Assembly: GCA_016195265.1 (NCBI GenBank)
Contig: JACPZW010000005.1
Location: forward strand, 1-64,000
Length of the DNA: 64,000 nt
Reading direction: 5' to 3'
From: Acidobacteriota bacterium
GTDB lineage: Bacteria; Acidobacteriota; Vicinamibacteria; Vicinamibacterales; CAVVIG01
Below, piece after piece: positions 36,138-45,111 of the stretch. The notes under the pieces are model-generated. The model did not search any database and had not been told where the DNA came from. It worked only from the letters and a program-made list of their open reading frames with translations. How positions within the stretch are numbered: the stretch's first letter is position 1; each line of letters opens with the position of its first letter. A program made the translations under genes and the position numbers.

Positions 36138-38678
36138 TCAGGTCTTCACCGTTTCCCGTTTCGCGAATACGAGGCCGTCGGTCGCTGCGTCGACGGTCAC
36201 GGCGTCACCCTCGAGGAAGTCGCCTTCGAGGACGCGAAGCGCAAGCGGATCGAGCACGCTGCGTTGAATCGCGCGCTTGAGCGGCCTGGCGCCAAACGCC
36301 GGATCGTAACCCTCGCGCACCAGATGCTCCTTGGCGGCGTCGGTCAGCTGCACGTGAATCTTGCGGTCCTCGAGCCGCCGCACCAAGCCCGAGAGCTGGA
36401 TGTCGACGATCTCCTTCAAGTGATCGCGGTCGAGCGGATGGAACGTGACGATCTCGTCGATGCGATTCAGGAACTCCGGACGGAAGTGCTCCCGCAGCGC
36501 GCCCGCAAAGTTTGACGTCATGATCACGACGACGTTCTTGAAGTCCACCGTGCGGCCCTTGCCGTCCGTCAGGCGGCCGTCATCCAGCAGCTGAAGCAGG
36601 ACATTCAGCACTTCCGGGTGGGCCTTCTCGATCTCGTCGAGCAGCACCACGGCGTACGGCCGCCGGCGCACGGCCTCCGTCAGCTGCCCGGATTCCTCGT
36701 AGCCGACGTATCCGGGCGGCGCGCCAATCATACGCGACACCGTGTGCTTCTCCTGATACTCGGACATGTCGATGCGGACCATGGCCTGGTCGTCGTCGAA
36801 CAGAAACGCGGCGAGCGCCCGCGCCAGCTCGGTCTTGCCGACACCGGTCGGCCCGAGAAAGAGGAAGCTGCCGAGCGGCCGGCGCGGATCCTGCAACCCG
36901 GCCCGCGCGCGCCGGATCGCGTTCGACACGGCGTTGATCGCGTCGTCCTGCCCGATGACGCGCTGATGCAGGCGCTCTTCCATGTGGATGAGCTTCTGGA
37001 CTTCCCCTTCCAGCAGGCGGCTGACGGGAATGTGCGTCCACTTGCTCACGACTTCGGCGATGTCCTCCTCGTCGACTTCCTGCTTCAGCATCTGGCCGCT
37101 CTTGTGCATTTCGATGAGCTTCGCGTCGACGTCCTTGATCTGTTTCTCGAGCTGCGGGACGCGGCCGTACTGCAGCTCCGACGCCTTGGTGTAGTCGCCG
37201 GACCGCTGCGCGCGTTCGATCTCGCCCTTGACGCCGTCGAGCGCCTCCTGCAGCTTCGCCGACTGCTGGATCGCTTCCTTTTCCTGCTGCCAATGCGCGG
37301 ACAGCCGGCCCTGTTCCTCTTTCAAGTCGGCGAGCTCTTTCTCCAGCTTGCCCAGACGCTCGCGCGACGCCTTGTCCTTCTCCCGGCGCAGCGCCTCGCG
37401 CTCGATCTCGAGCTGCATGACGCGACGGCGGATCTCGTCGAGTTCCACCGGCATCGAATCGATTTCCATCCGCAGCTTCGACGCGGCCTCGTCCACGAGG
37501 TCGATCGCCTTGTCCGGCAGGAAGCGGTCGGAGATGTAGCGGTTCGAGAGAACGGCGGCGGCGACGAGCGCCGAGTCCTTGAGGTTCACCTTGTGGTGAA
37601 TCTGGTACCGTTCGCGCAGCCCACGCAGGATGCTGATCGTGTCCTCGACCGTCGGCTCGCCCACCATTACGGGCTGGAAGCGGCGCTCGAGCGCGGCATC
37701 CTTCTCGATGTACTTCCGGTACTCGTCGAGCGTCGTCGCGCCGATCGTGTGCAGTTCGCCCCGCGCCAGCATCGGCTTCAGCATGTTCGACGCGTCCATC
37801 GATCCTTCGGCCGCGCCGGCGCCGACGACGGTGTGCAGCTCGTCGATGAAGAGGACGACCTGGCCTTGCGAGTCGGTGATCTCCTTCAGGACGGCCTTGA
37901 GCCGCTCCTCGAACTCGCCGCGGTACTTGGCGCCCGCGACCAGCGCGCCGAGATCGAGCCCGACGATCCGTTTGTTCTTCAGGCCTTCGGGCACGTCGCC
38001 CCGCACGATTCGGGCCGCGAGGCCCTCGACGATGGCGGTCTTGCCGACGCCGGGTTCGCCGATGAGGACGGGGTTGTTCTTCGTGCGGCGCGACAGCACT
38101 TGAATCACGCGCCGGATTTCCTCGTCCCGCCCGATCACCGGATCGAGCTTGTTGCTGCGCGCCAGCTCGGTGAGATCGCGGCCGTACCGTTCGAGCGCCT
38201 GGTAGGTGCCCTCGGGATTCTGCGACGTCACCTTCTGCGACCCGCGGATGCCTTTCAGGCCTTCGTTGATCCGGTCGCGCGTGACGCCATTCTGTTTCAG
38301 CAGTTGCGCGCCGGCCGAACGGCCCTTCTCGTCCGCGATTGCGATGAAGAGGTGCTCGGTGCTGACGTAGTCGTCCTTGAGGTGATCGGCTTCGGCCTGC
38401 GCGGCGTCCGTCACGAGCTTGAACCGGGGAGAGAGGCCGGGCTGCGATCCGCCGTACGCCTGCGGCATCTTCCCGACGAGCTCGCGCGCCGCGCGCGCGA
38501 CCTTCACCGGGTCGGCCGACATCTTTCGCAGAAGATCCGGGACGACGCCCTCGCGCTGCTCGACGAGAGCGACCAGCAGGTGTTCCGGCTCGATTTGCGC
38601 ATGGCTCAGCTGTTCGGCGAGGCGCTGTGCCTCGAGGACCGCTTCCTGAGCCTTCTGGGTGTACTTGTTGATGTTCAT
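36138..38678 (-). CDS. clpB: ClpB disaggregase with a shortened second AAA domain
   Basis: The 846-residue hexameric disaggregase works with DnaK. The N domain spans 1-150. AAA1 has Walker A GEPGVGKT near 208, a coiled-coil middle domain spans about 400-530, and AAA2 has GPTGVGKT near 610. After the sensor-1 Asn in VVIMTSN the sequence passes to [14 protein letters not shown] with only eight residues between; E. coli ClpB has about 29. The frame stays open. It is cotranscribed with hspR and cbpA; an octamer array separates it from cbpA. Confidence 0.95.
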   Translation of the reverse strand: MNINKYTQKAQEAVLEAQRLAEQLSHAQIEPEHLLVALVEQREGVVPDLLRKMSADPVKVARAARELVGKMPQAYGGSQPGLSPRFKLVTDAAQAEADHLKDDYVSTEHLFIAIADEKGRSAGAQLLKQNGVTRDRINEGLKGIRGSQKVTSQNPEGTYQALERYGRDLTELARSNKLDPVIGRDEEIRRVIQVLSRRTKNNPVLIGEPGVGKTAIVEGLAARIVRGDVPEGLKNKRIVGLDLGALVAGAKYRGEFEERLKAVLKEITDSQGQVVLFIDELHTVVGAGAAEGSMDASNMLKPMLARGELHTIGATTLDEYRKYIEKDAALERRFQPVMVGEPTVEDTISILRGLRERYQIHHKVNLKDSALVAAAVLSNRYISDRFLPDKAIDLVDEAASKLRMEIDSMPVELDEIRRRVMQLEIEREALRREKDKASRERLGKLEKELADLKEEQGRLSAHWQQEKEAIQQSAKLQEALDGVKGEIERAQRSGDYTKASELQYGRVPQLEKQIKDVDAKLIEMHKSGQMLKQEVDEEDIAEVVSKWTHIPVSRLLEGEVQKLIHMEERLHQRVIGQDDAINAVSNAIRRARAGLQDPRRPLGSFLFLGPTGVGKTELARALAAFLFDDDQAMVRIDMSEYQEKHTVSRMIGAPPGYVGYEESGQLTEAVRRRPYAVVLLDEIEKAHPEVLNVLLQLLDDGRLTDGKGRTVDFKNVVVIMTSNFAGALREHFRPEFLNRIDEIVTFHPLDRDHLKEIVDIQLSGLVRRLEDRKIHVQLTDAAKEHLVREGYDPAFGARPLKRAIQRSVLDPLALRVLEGDFLEGDAVTVDAATDGLVFAKRETVKT

Positions 38679-38691
38679 GATCGTGCTCGGC

Positions 38692-38730
38692 GAATTGGGT
38701 AATTGAGTAGTTGGGTAATCGGGTAATCGC
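38692..38730. repeat. Octamer word array after the cbpA stop (TTGGGTAA)
   Basis: Four to five 8-base units (TTGGGTAA, TTGAGTAG, TCGGGTAA) fill the space between the cbpA stop (38731-38733) and the clpB start. The words are the same as in the left arm at 31636. Only one arm is present. Confidence 0.88.
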
Positions 38731-39744
38731 TCATGCCGCTGAGTGTTTGGTGTTCTTCGTTTCGAGCTTCCGCAACGCCTCGAAGAGCGTTCGCTGTTCC
38801 GTCGTCAACGCGTGCGGCAGCTCGACGTCGACCGTCGCATACAGATCGCCGCGATCCCCGGGCTTGCCGGTCGCCGGCATCCCGTGCCCCTTCAGCCGGA
38901 ACACCTGCGCCGGCTGCGTAGACGGCGGAATCTTCAGCCGCAAGGGCTTCCCGGCGAGCGTCATCACCTCGGCTTCGCCGCCGAGGACCGCCGTCGTCAG
39001 CGGCACCGGAACGTGCGTGTAGAGATCCCGGCCGCGCCGCTCGAACTTCGCGTGCGGCGCGAGCCGAATCCGCAGATACAGGTCGCCTGCATGCGCGCCG
39101 CCCGATCCTTGTTCGCCCTCGCCCGAGACGCGCACCCGGGAACCGTCGCCGACGCCAACGGGGATGCGGACGTCCACCGTGCGCGCGTGGCCGTCGAGTT
39201 TGATCGAGAGCCGCCGCATCGCACCGTGATACGCGTCCTCGAGTCCAAGAACGATTTCCTGCTCGACGTCGCGCCCGGCACGCGGTCCGCGTGAGCCACG
39301 GCCCGCTCGGCCGCGGCGCGGACCCTCGTCGCCGGCGCCGGGTGCCGCGCTGCCGCCGAAGAACGTCTGGAAGAAGTCGGAAAACGGATTCGCGTCGCCG
39401 AACATCTCGTGCATTTCGTCTTCGGTCATCGAGCGGAAACCGCCGCCCGCGCCGCCGCCGAACGGGACGTTCCAGGCGCCGCCAGCCTGACCGGCCGCCG
39501 GACCGCCCGCCTGCTCGTACATCCGCCAGTTGCTGCCGAGTTCGTCGTACTTCTCGCGCTTTTCCGGATCGCCGAGGACTTCGTACGCCTCGTTGATCTC
39601 CTTGAACTTCGCCCCGCCGGACTTGTCGCCCGGGTTGAAGTCCGGGTGGTGCTTGCGCGCCAGCTTCCTGAACGCCTGCTTGATTTCCTTCTGGTTCGCC
39701 GTCTTCGCAACGCCCAGCGTGGAGTAATAGTCTTTGAAATCCAT
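38731..39744 (-). CDS. cbpA: DnaJ-type co-chaperone, CbpA-like
   Basis: The 337-residue protein has a J domain at 1-70 with HPD in [11 protein letters not shown], a Gly/Phe-rich region (about 85-150) and two C-terminal substrate-binding domains ([30 protein letters not shown]). There is no zinc-finger region, which separates CbpA-like from DnaJ proteins. It stimulates DnaK; no dnaK is in the window. It lies between hspR and clpB. Confidence 0.92.
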   Translation of the reverse strand: MDFKDYYSTLGVAKTANQKEIKQAFRKLARKHHPDFNPGDKSGGAKFKEINEAYEVLGDPEKREKYDELGSNWRMYEQAGGPAAGQAGGAWNVPFGGGAGGGFRSMTEDEMHEMFGDANPFSDFFQTFFGGSAAPGAGDEGPRRGRAGRGSRGPRAGRDVEQEIVLGLEDAYHGAMRRLSIKLDGHARTVDVRIPVGVGDGSRVRVSGEGEQGSGGAHAGDLYLRIRLAPHAKFERRGRDLYTHVPVPLTTAVLGGEAEVMTLAGKPLRLKIPPSTQPAQVFRLKGHGMPATGKPGDRGDLYATVDVELPHALTTEQRTLFEALRKLETKNTKHSAA

Positions 39745-39755
39745 GCGCGCACCCT

Positions 39756-39778
39756 AAACTGAACGCTGAACGCTGCAC
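39756..39778. repeat. Short heptamer array after the hspR stop (AACGCTG)
   Basis: About three 7-base units based on GAACGCT lie between the hspR stop (39783-39785) and the cbpA start. It is the shortest example of the word-array class. Confidence 0.6.
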
Positions 39779-39782
39779 CCGC

Positions 39783-40130
39783 TCAGTCGAGCCCCAGCAT
39801 CCGGCTCAGCTCGTCGAACTCCTGCGCCACGCGGCGCCGCGTGTCGCGCGCCGAAAGGGCGTCGTCTCTCATCATCGGACGCAAACGCTGGACCACTTCG
39901 GCGATGGACAACAGGCGCTGGACGCCGGCCAGATTGATGCCCGCGCCGTCCACGAGCCGCTTGATCACCTTCAAACGGTCGAGCTCTTCGCGCGAATACA
40001 CGCGCATGCTGCCGATCGTCCGGGTCGGCTGAACGAGACCGAGCCGCTCGTATTTGCGCAGCGTCTGCGGGTGCATGCCGAGCATCCGGGCCGCGACGCT
40101 GATGAAGAGAATGTCGTGTTCCAGACCCAT
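39783..40130 (-). CDS. hspR: MerR-family heat-shock regulator HspR
   Basis: The 115-residue protein has a MerR helix-turn-helix with ISVAARMLGMHPQTLRKYERLGLVQPTRTIGSMRVYSREELDRLK (about 10-54), the HspR-type 'HPQTLRxYER' signature, and a short coiled-coil tail. HspR represses chaperone operons by binding HAIR inverted repeats and senses folding stress through DnaK. The ATG at 40130 follows directly after a promoter. No full HAIR sequence is visible upstream. Confidence 0.9.
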   Translation of the reverse strand: MGLEHDILFISVAARMLGMHPQTLRKYERLGLVQPTRTIGSMRVYSREELDRLKVIKRLVDGAGINLAGVQRLLSIAEVVQRLRPMMRDDALSARDTRRRVAQEFDELSRMLGLD

Positions 40131-40161
40131 GGTGCCTCTTGGAGAGCCTTGCACTGACCCA

Positions 40162-40190
40162 AGTGTAGGCATTGATACGACGCGTGTCAA
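40162..40190 (-). promoter_or_regulatory. Sigma70-type promoter of the hspR-cbpA-clpB-ftsH operon
   Basis: On the minus strand TTGACA (40190-40185) and TACACT (40167-40162) are 17 bases apart. A partial CTTG/CAAG inverted repeat overlaps the transcription start region, but its spacing is shorter than in a HAIR operator. Confidence 0.8.
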
Positions 40191-40227
40191 CATTGGGCGG
40201 GCGCCGAGTGCGTCATACTGATCGCAG

Positions 40228-40929
40228 GTGATTCAGGGATCGGACTTCCTCACCATCGCGCTGCTCGTCGCGCTCGAAGGCCTGCTGAGCGCCGACAACG
40301 CGATGGTCCTCGCGGTCCTCGTGCTGGGACTTCCGAAGGCGAAGCAGCGCAAGGCGCTTCGCTATGGAATCGTCGGCGCCTTCGCCTTCCGCTCGATCGC
40401 CACGCTCCTGGCGGCGTTCATGATCAGACTCGGCTGGGTGAAGCTCGTCGGCGCGGGCTACCTGCTGTATCTCGTCTTCCGGCACTTCAGCGGCAGCGGG
40501 GGCGCCGAAGAGCGGCGCACGCCGCCGCTGGCGAAGCCCTGGCTGGGCCTGACCGCGTTCTGGGCGACGGTCGTGAAAGTGGAACTGACCGACATCGTCT
40601 TCGCAATCGATTCGATCCTTGTGGCCGTCGCGATGTCGCCAAAGCTGTGGGTGATTCTCACGGGCGGCATCCTCGGCATCATCATGATGCGGCTCGTCAT
40701 CGGGCAGCTGCTCTCGCTGGTCGAGAAGTACCCGCCGCTCGTGGACGGCGCGTTCGTGATCATCGCGTGGGTCGGCTTCAAGCTGCTGGTCGAGTACCTC
40801 CACGTCGAGGGCTACATCGGCTTCGAGATCCCGAAGTGGCTCTCGCTCGGACTGATCGTCGTGATCTTTACCGTCGCGTTCATCTACGCGCGGGTTGACG
40901 AACAACGGCGCCTGCGCGCGTCGCGCTGA
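40228..40929 (+). CDS. TerC family membrane protein
   Basis: The 233-residue protein has about seven helices and two family motifs: EGLLSADNAMVLAVLV near the N-terminus and VELTDIVFAIDSILVAVA in the middle, each with the conserved Asp. TerC/YkoY-type proteins are linked to manganese export or metal loading of secreted enzymes. The GTG start lies eight bases after a CATACT box. It is divergent from hspR. Confidence 0.88.
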   Translation: MIQGSDFLTIALLVALEGLLSADNAMVLAVLVLGLPKAKQRKALRYGIVGAFAFRSIATLLAAFMIRLGWVKLVGAGYLLYLVFRHFSGSGGAEERRTPPLAKPWLGLTAFWATVVKVELTDIVFAIDSILVAVAMSPKLWVILTGGILGIIMMRLVIGQLLSLVEKYPPLVDGAFVIIAWVGFKLLVEYLHVEGYIGFEIPKWLSLGLIVVIFTVAFIYARVDEQRRLRASR

Positions 40930-40935
40930 CCGCTT

Positions 40936-41352
40936 TCAGTCGTCCCGGCCCTTGAGCCGGCGGATGGCGCGTCGCTGGCGCTTGTCCGGCGCCTTGGGCG
41001 GCGTCATCGCGGCGCGGTAGAGGCGTTCCATTCGGCGCGCGGCGATCTCCTCCGACGTCGGCGGCGGCGTAAGGTCTTCGTAGAGCAGGCGCGCGTCGGC
41101 CCGCGAGATGTGACGATCGGCGAGTCCGAGAATCTTCAGCCGCTGCTTCCGGCCGAACGGCCGGCCGATCTCAATCTCGTCGCCGAGCCGCAGATGCCGG
41201 TTCGGCTTGGCGGTCTGGCCGTTGACGGACACCTTGCCACCGCGACACGCCTTCTGCGCGTCCGATCGCGTCTTGAACACGCAGGCGATGTCGAGCCAGA
41301 CGTCCAACCGCACGGCGAGTACGGGCCGCGCGTCCTCCTGCTCGTCTCCCAT
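40936..41352 (-). CDS. S4-domain RNA-binding protein, Hsp15-like
   Basis: The 138-residue protein has an S4 fold at about 15-75 (VRLDVWLDIACVFKTRSDAQKACRGGKVSVNG). A basic Arg/Lys-rich C-terminal tail (KRQRRAIRRLKGRDD) follows. It resembles Hsp15, which binds stalled 50S subunits with peptidyl-tRNA. The ATG at 41352 is chosen because the S4 domain starts soon after it; the frame continues to 41529 without family sequence. Confidence 0.82.
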   Translation of the reverse strand: MGDEQEDARPVLAVRLDVWLDIACVFKTRSDAQKACRGGKVSVNGQTAKPNRHLRLGDEIEIGRPFGRKQRLKILGLADRHISRADARLLYEDLTPPPTSEEIAARRMERLYRAAMTPPKAPDKRQRRAIRRLKGRDD

Positions 41353-41521
41353 CAACAATAAAGTATCAGTGTGTCGTAGCGTTGGAAATGGCTGGCGATC
41401 GGTGGACGACGTTACGCTCGAACGGTCGCTCGCCCTGCCGTTCGAACGGAATCCGCGGCGGCTGCCGCTGCGTCCAGCAGACGCAGTTCCTCCGCGTACA
41501 TCGACCTGAGGATCCGCGGCG

Positions 41522-41924
41522 TCAGCCACCGCTCGATTCGATCTTGCCTGCCAGGCCCGGCTTCGTCGACATCACGGTCTCGATCGTGACATTCGACTCG
41601 CCCGGCGCTGCGCCTGGCTCGACGATGAACGTTGTCACCGAGTCACTGCCTTCGATGTTGCGCTCGACCAGCACGCGACCGGGCTCAGGTTCGGTGACGA
41701 CGGCGCGGAACTTCGTTGTCGTGCCGAGAACGCGGACCTGGAAGCGTATGCGCGTGCCCTCGCCGATTCCGCCCTCCTCGACGACCATCCCGCTGAACTG
41801 TTTCGGCACGATGCGCGGATGGCTTGTGTGGTAGTTCGCGATCGTCGAGTAAACCCGGTCGGGCGAGGCAGCCAGACGCGCGGTTGCGGAGACGGAGTAA
41901 AGTCGGTGTCGATGTGGATGCCAT
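41522..41924 (-). pseudogene. SRPBCC/polyketide-cyclase-like protein, frameshifted near its start
   Basis: The main frame reads ATARLAASPDRVYSTIANYH, then HPRIVPKQFSGMVVEEGGIGEGT and RIRFQVRVLG, a clear START/SRPBCC pattern, down to the stop at 41522. This frame has no usable start before an upstream TGA. The ATG at 41924 (MASTSTPT) is in another frame and joins the main frame if one base of the AAA run at 41899-41901 is removed. It may be a one-base assembly error or a recent mutation. Confidence 0.6.
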
Positions 41925-41949
41925 GGGCCTTCGTGTGGCTCTGAGAATC

Positions 41950-42359
41950 AGTCTAATCGGTAAGGACGCTTGGGGGCCGGACCAGGGTTCTATCAGGCCG
42001 CGCTCGAGTCTTGTTGACAGATCCTTGACATCATTACTGACAAGGCACGCCGTCGGTGAACGCCCGTGTGGGCGTGTCAGGCTGGCGCCCCGCGCGGCGA
42101 GGAGGTCAGCGGCCGGTGCGCGCCGGTCTTATCGCATGGCGCAGGCGACCGGATCGGCGCGTGAGGAAGCCGAATAGCTGCGCGAACGTGGCCGTGGCAT
42201 GGCGGACGGAGCCCAAACGGTGGCCGAGCGACGGGCACAGCCGGCGCGTCCCGCCCGTTGGCCCCCCCGGCAGGACATTCTCGGGCCAGCACGCCATCTC
42301 GGTGCGCCCACTCAGGTGACGACCGGGCACAACCACGTCATGGGCGGCTTGGCGGTCGG
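41950..42359. other. Gene-poor stretch next to tRNA-Phe
   Basis: I see no convincing gene between about 41950 and 42575 apart from the tandem repeat at 42360-42485. Open frames exist on both strands (for example minus 42106-42336), but they have no recognisable domains and their composition follows GC bias. No tRNA 3'-end duplication or integrase is found, so an integrated element is not supported. Confidence 0.5.
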
Positions 42360-42485
42360 GCGGCAGCGGCTGGTCGTTGTGCGGCAGCGGCTCGTCGTCG
42401 TGCGACAGCGACTCGCGGTCGCGCGGCAGCGACTTGCGGTCGTGCGACAGCGGCTGGTTGTCGTGCGGCAGCGCCTGGCCGGCGA
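42360..42485. repeat. Tandem repeat, six units of 21 bases
   Basis: Six adjacent 21-base units begin at 42360, 42381, 42402, 42423, 42444 and 42465. Each starts GCGRCAGCGRC and they differ at a few positions. The period is a multiple of three. On the plus strand one frame gives a heptapeptide VRQRLVV-type repeat, and on the minus strand another frame gives an acidic LPHDxxP-type repeat. Whether either is expressed is unclear. Confidence 0.9.
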
Positions 42486-42575
42486 CGCGGGAACGCCAGG
42501 TCGAGCATTTGGCGAGGATGACCCCCTGCCGACCGGTGACGCGCCGGAGAATTGCCGGCTAACTTGTCAGTAGAG

Positions 42576-42651
42576 TGGTGGCGAGGGACAGAATCGAACT
42601 GTCGACACTACGATTTTCAGTCGTATGCTCTACCAACTGAGCTACCTCGCC
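42576..42651 (-). tRNA. tRNA-Phe (anticodon GAA)
   Basis: The 76-base gene has a 7-bp acceptor stem GGCGAGG/CCTCGCC, a D-arm with AGCTCAGTTGGTAGAGC, and the anticodon arm TACGA-CTGAAAA-TCGTA giving anticodon GAA. It also has a T arm with GTTCGATTC and an encoded CCA end. Confidence 0.97.
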
Positions 42652-42727
42652 ACGGCCGGAATTCAGTGCTCGGGCAGAATCCCGATTCTAGCACGCGCCA
42701 TCCCGGCCGTTCCAGATCACTCGGGCG

Positions 42728-43784
42728 TTAGAGCAGTCCGCGGTTCTTCAGTCGGATAAGTTCCTCGGCATCCGTGGGCTTGTAGCCGCGGGCGCGCGCG
42801 TGGCTCACGAAGCCCGGCGTGACGCCGTGGTCGCGCAGCCGGACGATCTGCTCGAGCGTCAGGTCCTTCAGGCCGACCTGCTTCATGTCGGCGATGTAGT
42901 CGGCCGACACGCCATGGTCTTTCGTGCGGACGGCCTCTTCGAGCGAAACGTTCTTGAAGCCCTGCGCCACGAGCTCTTTCATGTAGGTGGACGTGACGCC
43001 GTGATCGCGCAGCCGCACGAAGCCGTCCAGGGTAGAAACCGTCGGTCCGAGGCCGCGCACCTCCTGAACGAATTGCGCGGTGACCCCGTGATCCTTCGCG
43101 CGGACGAGCTCCTCAATCGACGCGTCCTTGAAGCCGGCCTTGCGCATGTCCTGGACGTAGGCCACCCGTGACGCCGTGGTCGCGCGTCCGGACGAAGTCA
43201 TCGAGCGTCGCCGCGCGATAGCCTTCCGCCTTCATCGCTCTTATGTAATCAATAGTCACGCCGTGGTTCCTTGCGCGCCGGACCTGCTCGAGCGTCAGCT
43301 TGTCGTAGCCCTCGGCCTTCAGCGCGATGATGAACTTCGGGCCGACATCCTGAACGGCGAACTGATAGCGCTGCCAGATGGGAATGTCCTCGGTGTACCC
43401 GAGCCGTCGCATCTCGGCGGTGAACTCGGCGCGCGGCGTGAACGTGAACAACCCGGCACCGCGCCCGTCGCGGAAGGAGCCCTCGAACGCGAGCATGCCA
43501 GCCTCGCGGCGCAGCTCGAACTTCACGTTGGTAGCGGAGAGATGGTCGTCGTTCGGCGGGAGCCCGGCGATCTGGTCGAGGTCGAAGCTCTGCCCCATGC
43601 TCCAGCCGCCGTTCCAGTCGCCGGAACGGTCGCGATCGGGCGGGGGATCGGTGCGGAGCTGGACGAACGCCTTACCGGTGCGGAGCTCCACGGTCCAGGT
43701 GCCCTGAACGGTGGTCTGGGCGGCAACCGGGGCGGCGATGGCCACCGCGGCCAGAAGCGTTGGAATGCTGAGGCGAGAAAACAT
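42728..43784 (-). pseudogene. Exported DHGVT-repeat protein, interrupted by a one-base frameshift
   Basis: The first part (43784 downward) has a signal peptide (LLAAVAIAAPVAAQ), then a beta domain (about 25-115) and repeats. The second part, in another frame down to 42728, continues the repeats. Together there are seven units of about 29 residues, each ending in VRxRDHGVT or a variant and containing YIxxMKxxGY. The frame changes at the CCC at 43165-43167: removing one C joins the second repeat to the third without loss (DHGVT then VAYVQDM). The function of such repeats is unknown. The break may be a sequencing error. Confidence 0.8.
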
Positions 43785-43847
43785 CGGCCCTCCTGTCTAA
43801 CTACAGCTTTCGGCTTAGATAGACGAGGAGGGCCGTAGGTTGATCGC

Positions 43848-43871
43848 GGGCCGAGCAAGCTCGGCCCCTAC
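43848..43871. repeat. GAGCTTGCTC palindrome after recA
   Basis: On the minus strand this reads GTAGGGGCCGAGCTTGCTCG then GCCC, starting seven bases after the recA stop TAA. Here the element's TAG is not the gene's stop. It lies between recA and the DHGVT gene. Confidence 0.82.
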
Positions 43872-43877
43872 ACAGCC

Positions 43878-44942
43878 TTACGAGACAGCGGCCGGCTCGG
43901 TCTCGCGGAGCATGCCCAGCTCGCGCCGGACGCGCTCTTCGATGGCCTTGTAGATCTCCGGGTTGTCCTTGAGAAACTGCTTCGAGTTCTCGCGGCCCTG
44001 GCCGAGCCGCTCGCCGCCGTAGGCGAACCACGCGCCGCTCTTCTCGACGATGCGCTTGTCGACCGCGAGGTCCAGCAGATCGCCCGTCTTCGAGATGCCC
44101 TCGCCGTACATGACGTCGAACTCCGCCTCGCGGAACGGCGGCGCGACCTTGTTCTTCACAATCTTGACCCGCGTCCGGCCGCCGACCACGACGTCGCCGT
44201 CCTTGATGCTGGCGATGCGGCGGATGTCCATTCGCACCGACGAGTAGAACTTCAGCGCGCGGCCGCCGGTCGTCGTTTCCGGGTTGCCGAACATGACGCC
44301 GATCTTTTCGCGGAGCTGGTTGATGAAGATGAGGCACGTCTTCGACTTCGAAACGGCGCCGGTCAGCTTCCGCAGCGCCTGCGACATCAGGCGCGCCTGC
44401 AGACCCATCTGCGCTTCACCCATCTCGCCTTCGATTTCCGCCTTCGGCACGAGCGCCGCGACCGAGTCCACCACGACGACGTCGACGCCGTTCGAGCGGA
44501 TGAGGACCTCGACGATCTCGAGCGCCTGCTCGCCGTTGTCCGGCTGCGATACGAGCAGGTTCTCGATATCGACGCCGAGCTTCTGCGCATACGCGGCGTC
44601 GAGCGCGTGCTCGGCGTCCACGAACGCGGCCATCCCGCCGAGCTTCTGGGCTTCGGCGATCACCTGAAGGGCGAGCGTCGTCTTGCCCGACGATTCCGGT
44701 CCGAAGATTTCGACGACGCGTCCGCGCGGCACGCCGCCGACGCCGAGCGCGTAGTCGATGCTGATGGCGCCGGTCGGAATGAAGTCGATCGGCTGAATCG
44801 CGCCTTTCTGGCCGAGGCGCATGATGGAGCCTTTGCCAAACTGCTTTTCGATCTGGCCGACGGCCAGCTCGACGGCCTTGAGGCGCTCGCGGTCCTGGCG
44901 TTCGTCACGGTCGTTTCTGTCGGTACGCTCAATGGGCGGCAT
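43878..44942 (-). CDS. recA: Recombinase RecA
   Basis: The 354-residue protein has the RecA core with Walker [10 protein letters not shown] (81-89), a catalytic Glu in FVDAEHALD, Walker [13 protein letters not shown], and DNA loops L1 ([21 protein letters not shown]) and L2 ([22 protein letters not shown]). GGAGG lies about eight bases before the ATG. A strong promoter is present. It is divergent from a YdjM-like gene. Confidence 0.98.
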   Translation of the reverse strand: MPPIERTDRNDRDERQDRERLKAVELAVGQIEKQFGKGSIMRLGQKGAIQPIDFIPTGAISIDYALGVGGVPRGRVVEIFGPESSGKTTLALQVIAEAQKLGGMAAFVDAEHALDAAYAQKLGVDIENLLVSQPDNGEQALEIVEVLIRSNGVDVVVVDSVAALVPKAEIEGEMGEAQMGLQARLMSQALRKLTGAVSKSKTCLIFINQLREKIGVMFGNPETTTGGRALKFYSSVRMDIRRIASIKDGDVVVGGRTRVKIVKNKVAPPFREAEFDVMYGEGISKTGDLLDLAVDKRIVEKSGAWFAYGGERLGQGRENSKQFLKDNPEIYKAIEERVRRELGMLRETEPAAVS

Positions 44943-44968
44943 GCTGTGAATCCTCCGGAAGTCGAGAC

Positions 44969-44997
44969 ATTCTAGAAACGTGCCGAGCGAAAGTCAA
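44969..44997 (-). promoter_or_regulatory. Sigma70-type promoter of recA
   Basis: TTGACT (44997-44992) and TAGAAT (44974-44969) on the minus strand, separated by 17 bases, lie 26 bases before the recA ATG. Confidence 0.88.
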
Positions 44998-45022
44998 GGG
45001 CAATTCTGGGCAGTGATATCCG

Positions 45023-45037
45023 GAAACTATTGTGAAC
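45023..45037. promoter_or_regulatory. Possible SOS operator between recA and the YdjM-like gene
   Basis: On the minus strand GTTCACAATAGTTTC has the form GTTC-N7-TTTC, one base from the GTTC-N7-GTTC box of alphaproteobacterial LexA. It lies 25 bases upstream of the recA -35. The lexA promoter has no copy, so the assignment is weak. Confidence 0.25.
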
Positions 45038-45111
45038 AAGCTATTTGTAAAGTAGTGGACTTTCGCCCCAGTAAACGATGGGTGGCAGAATCTGCAATCA
45101 TCTGAGGGTCG

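Noticed and set aside
40130-40170. A HAIR operator for HspR
   Set aside because: The CTTG/CAAG repeat present has spacing too short for the known CTTGAGT-N7-ACTCAAG form.
42360-42485. A CRISPR array
   Set aside because: The repeats are adjacent with no spacers and no cas genes are nearby.
42106-42573. Open frames on both strands through the 21-base repeats
   Set aside because: Neither has a ribosome-binding site or recognisable domain, and GC bias explains the openness.
41950-42651. An element integrated at tRNA-Phe
   Set aside because: No integrase and no duplicated tRNA 3' end were found.
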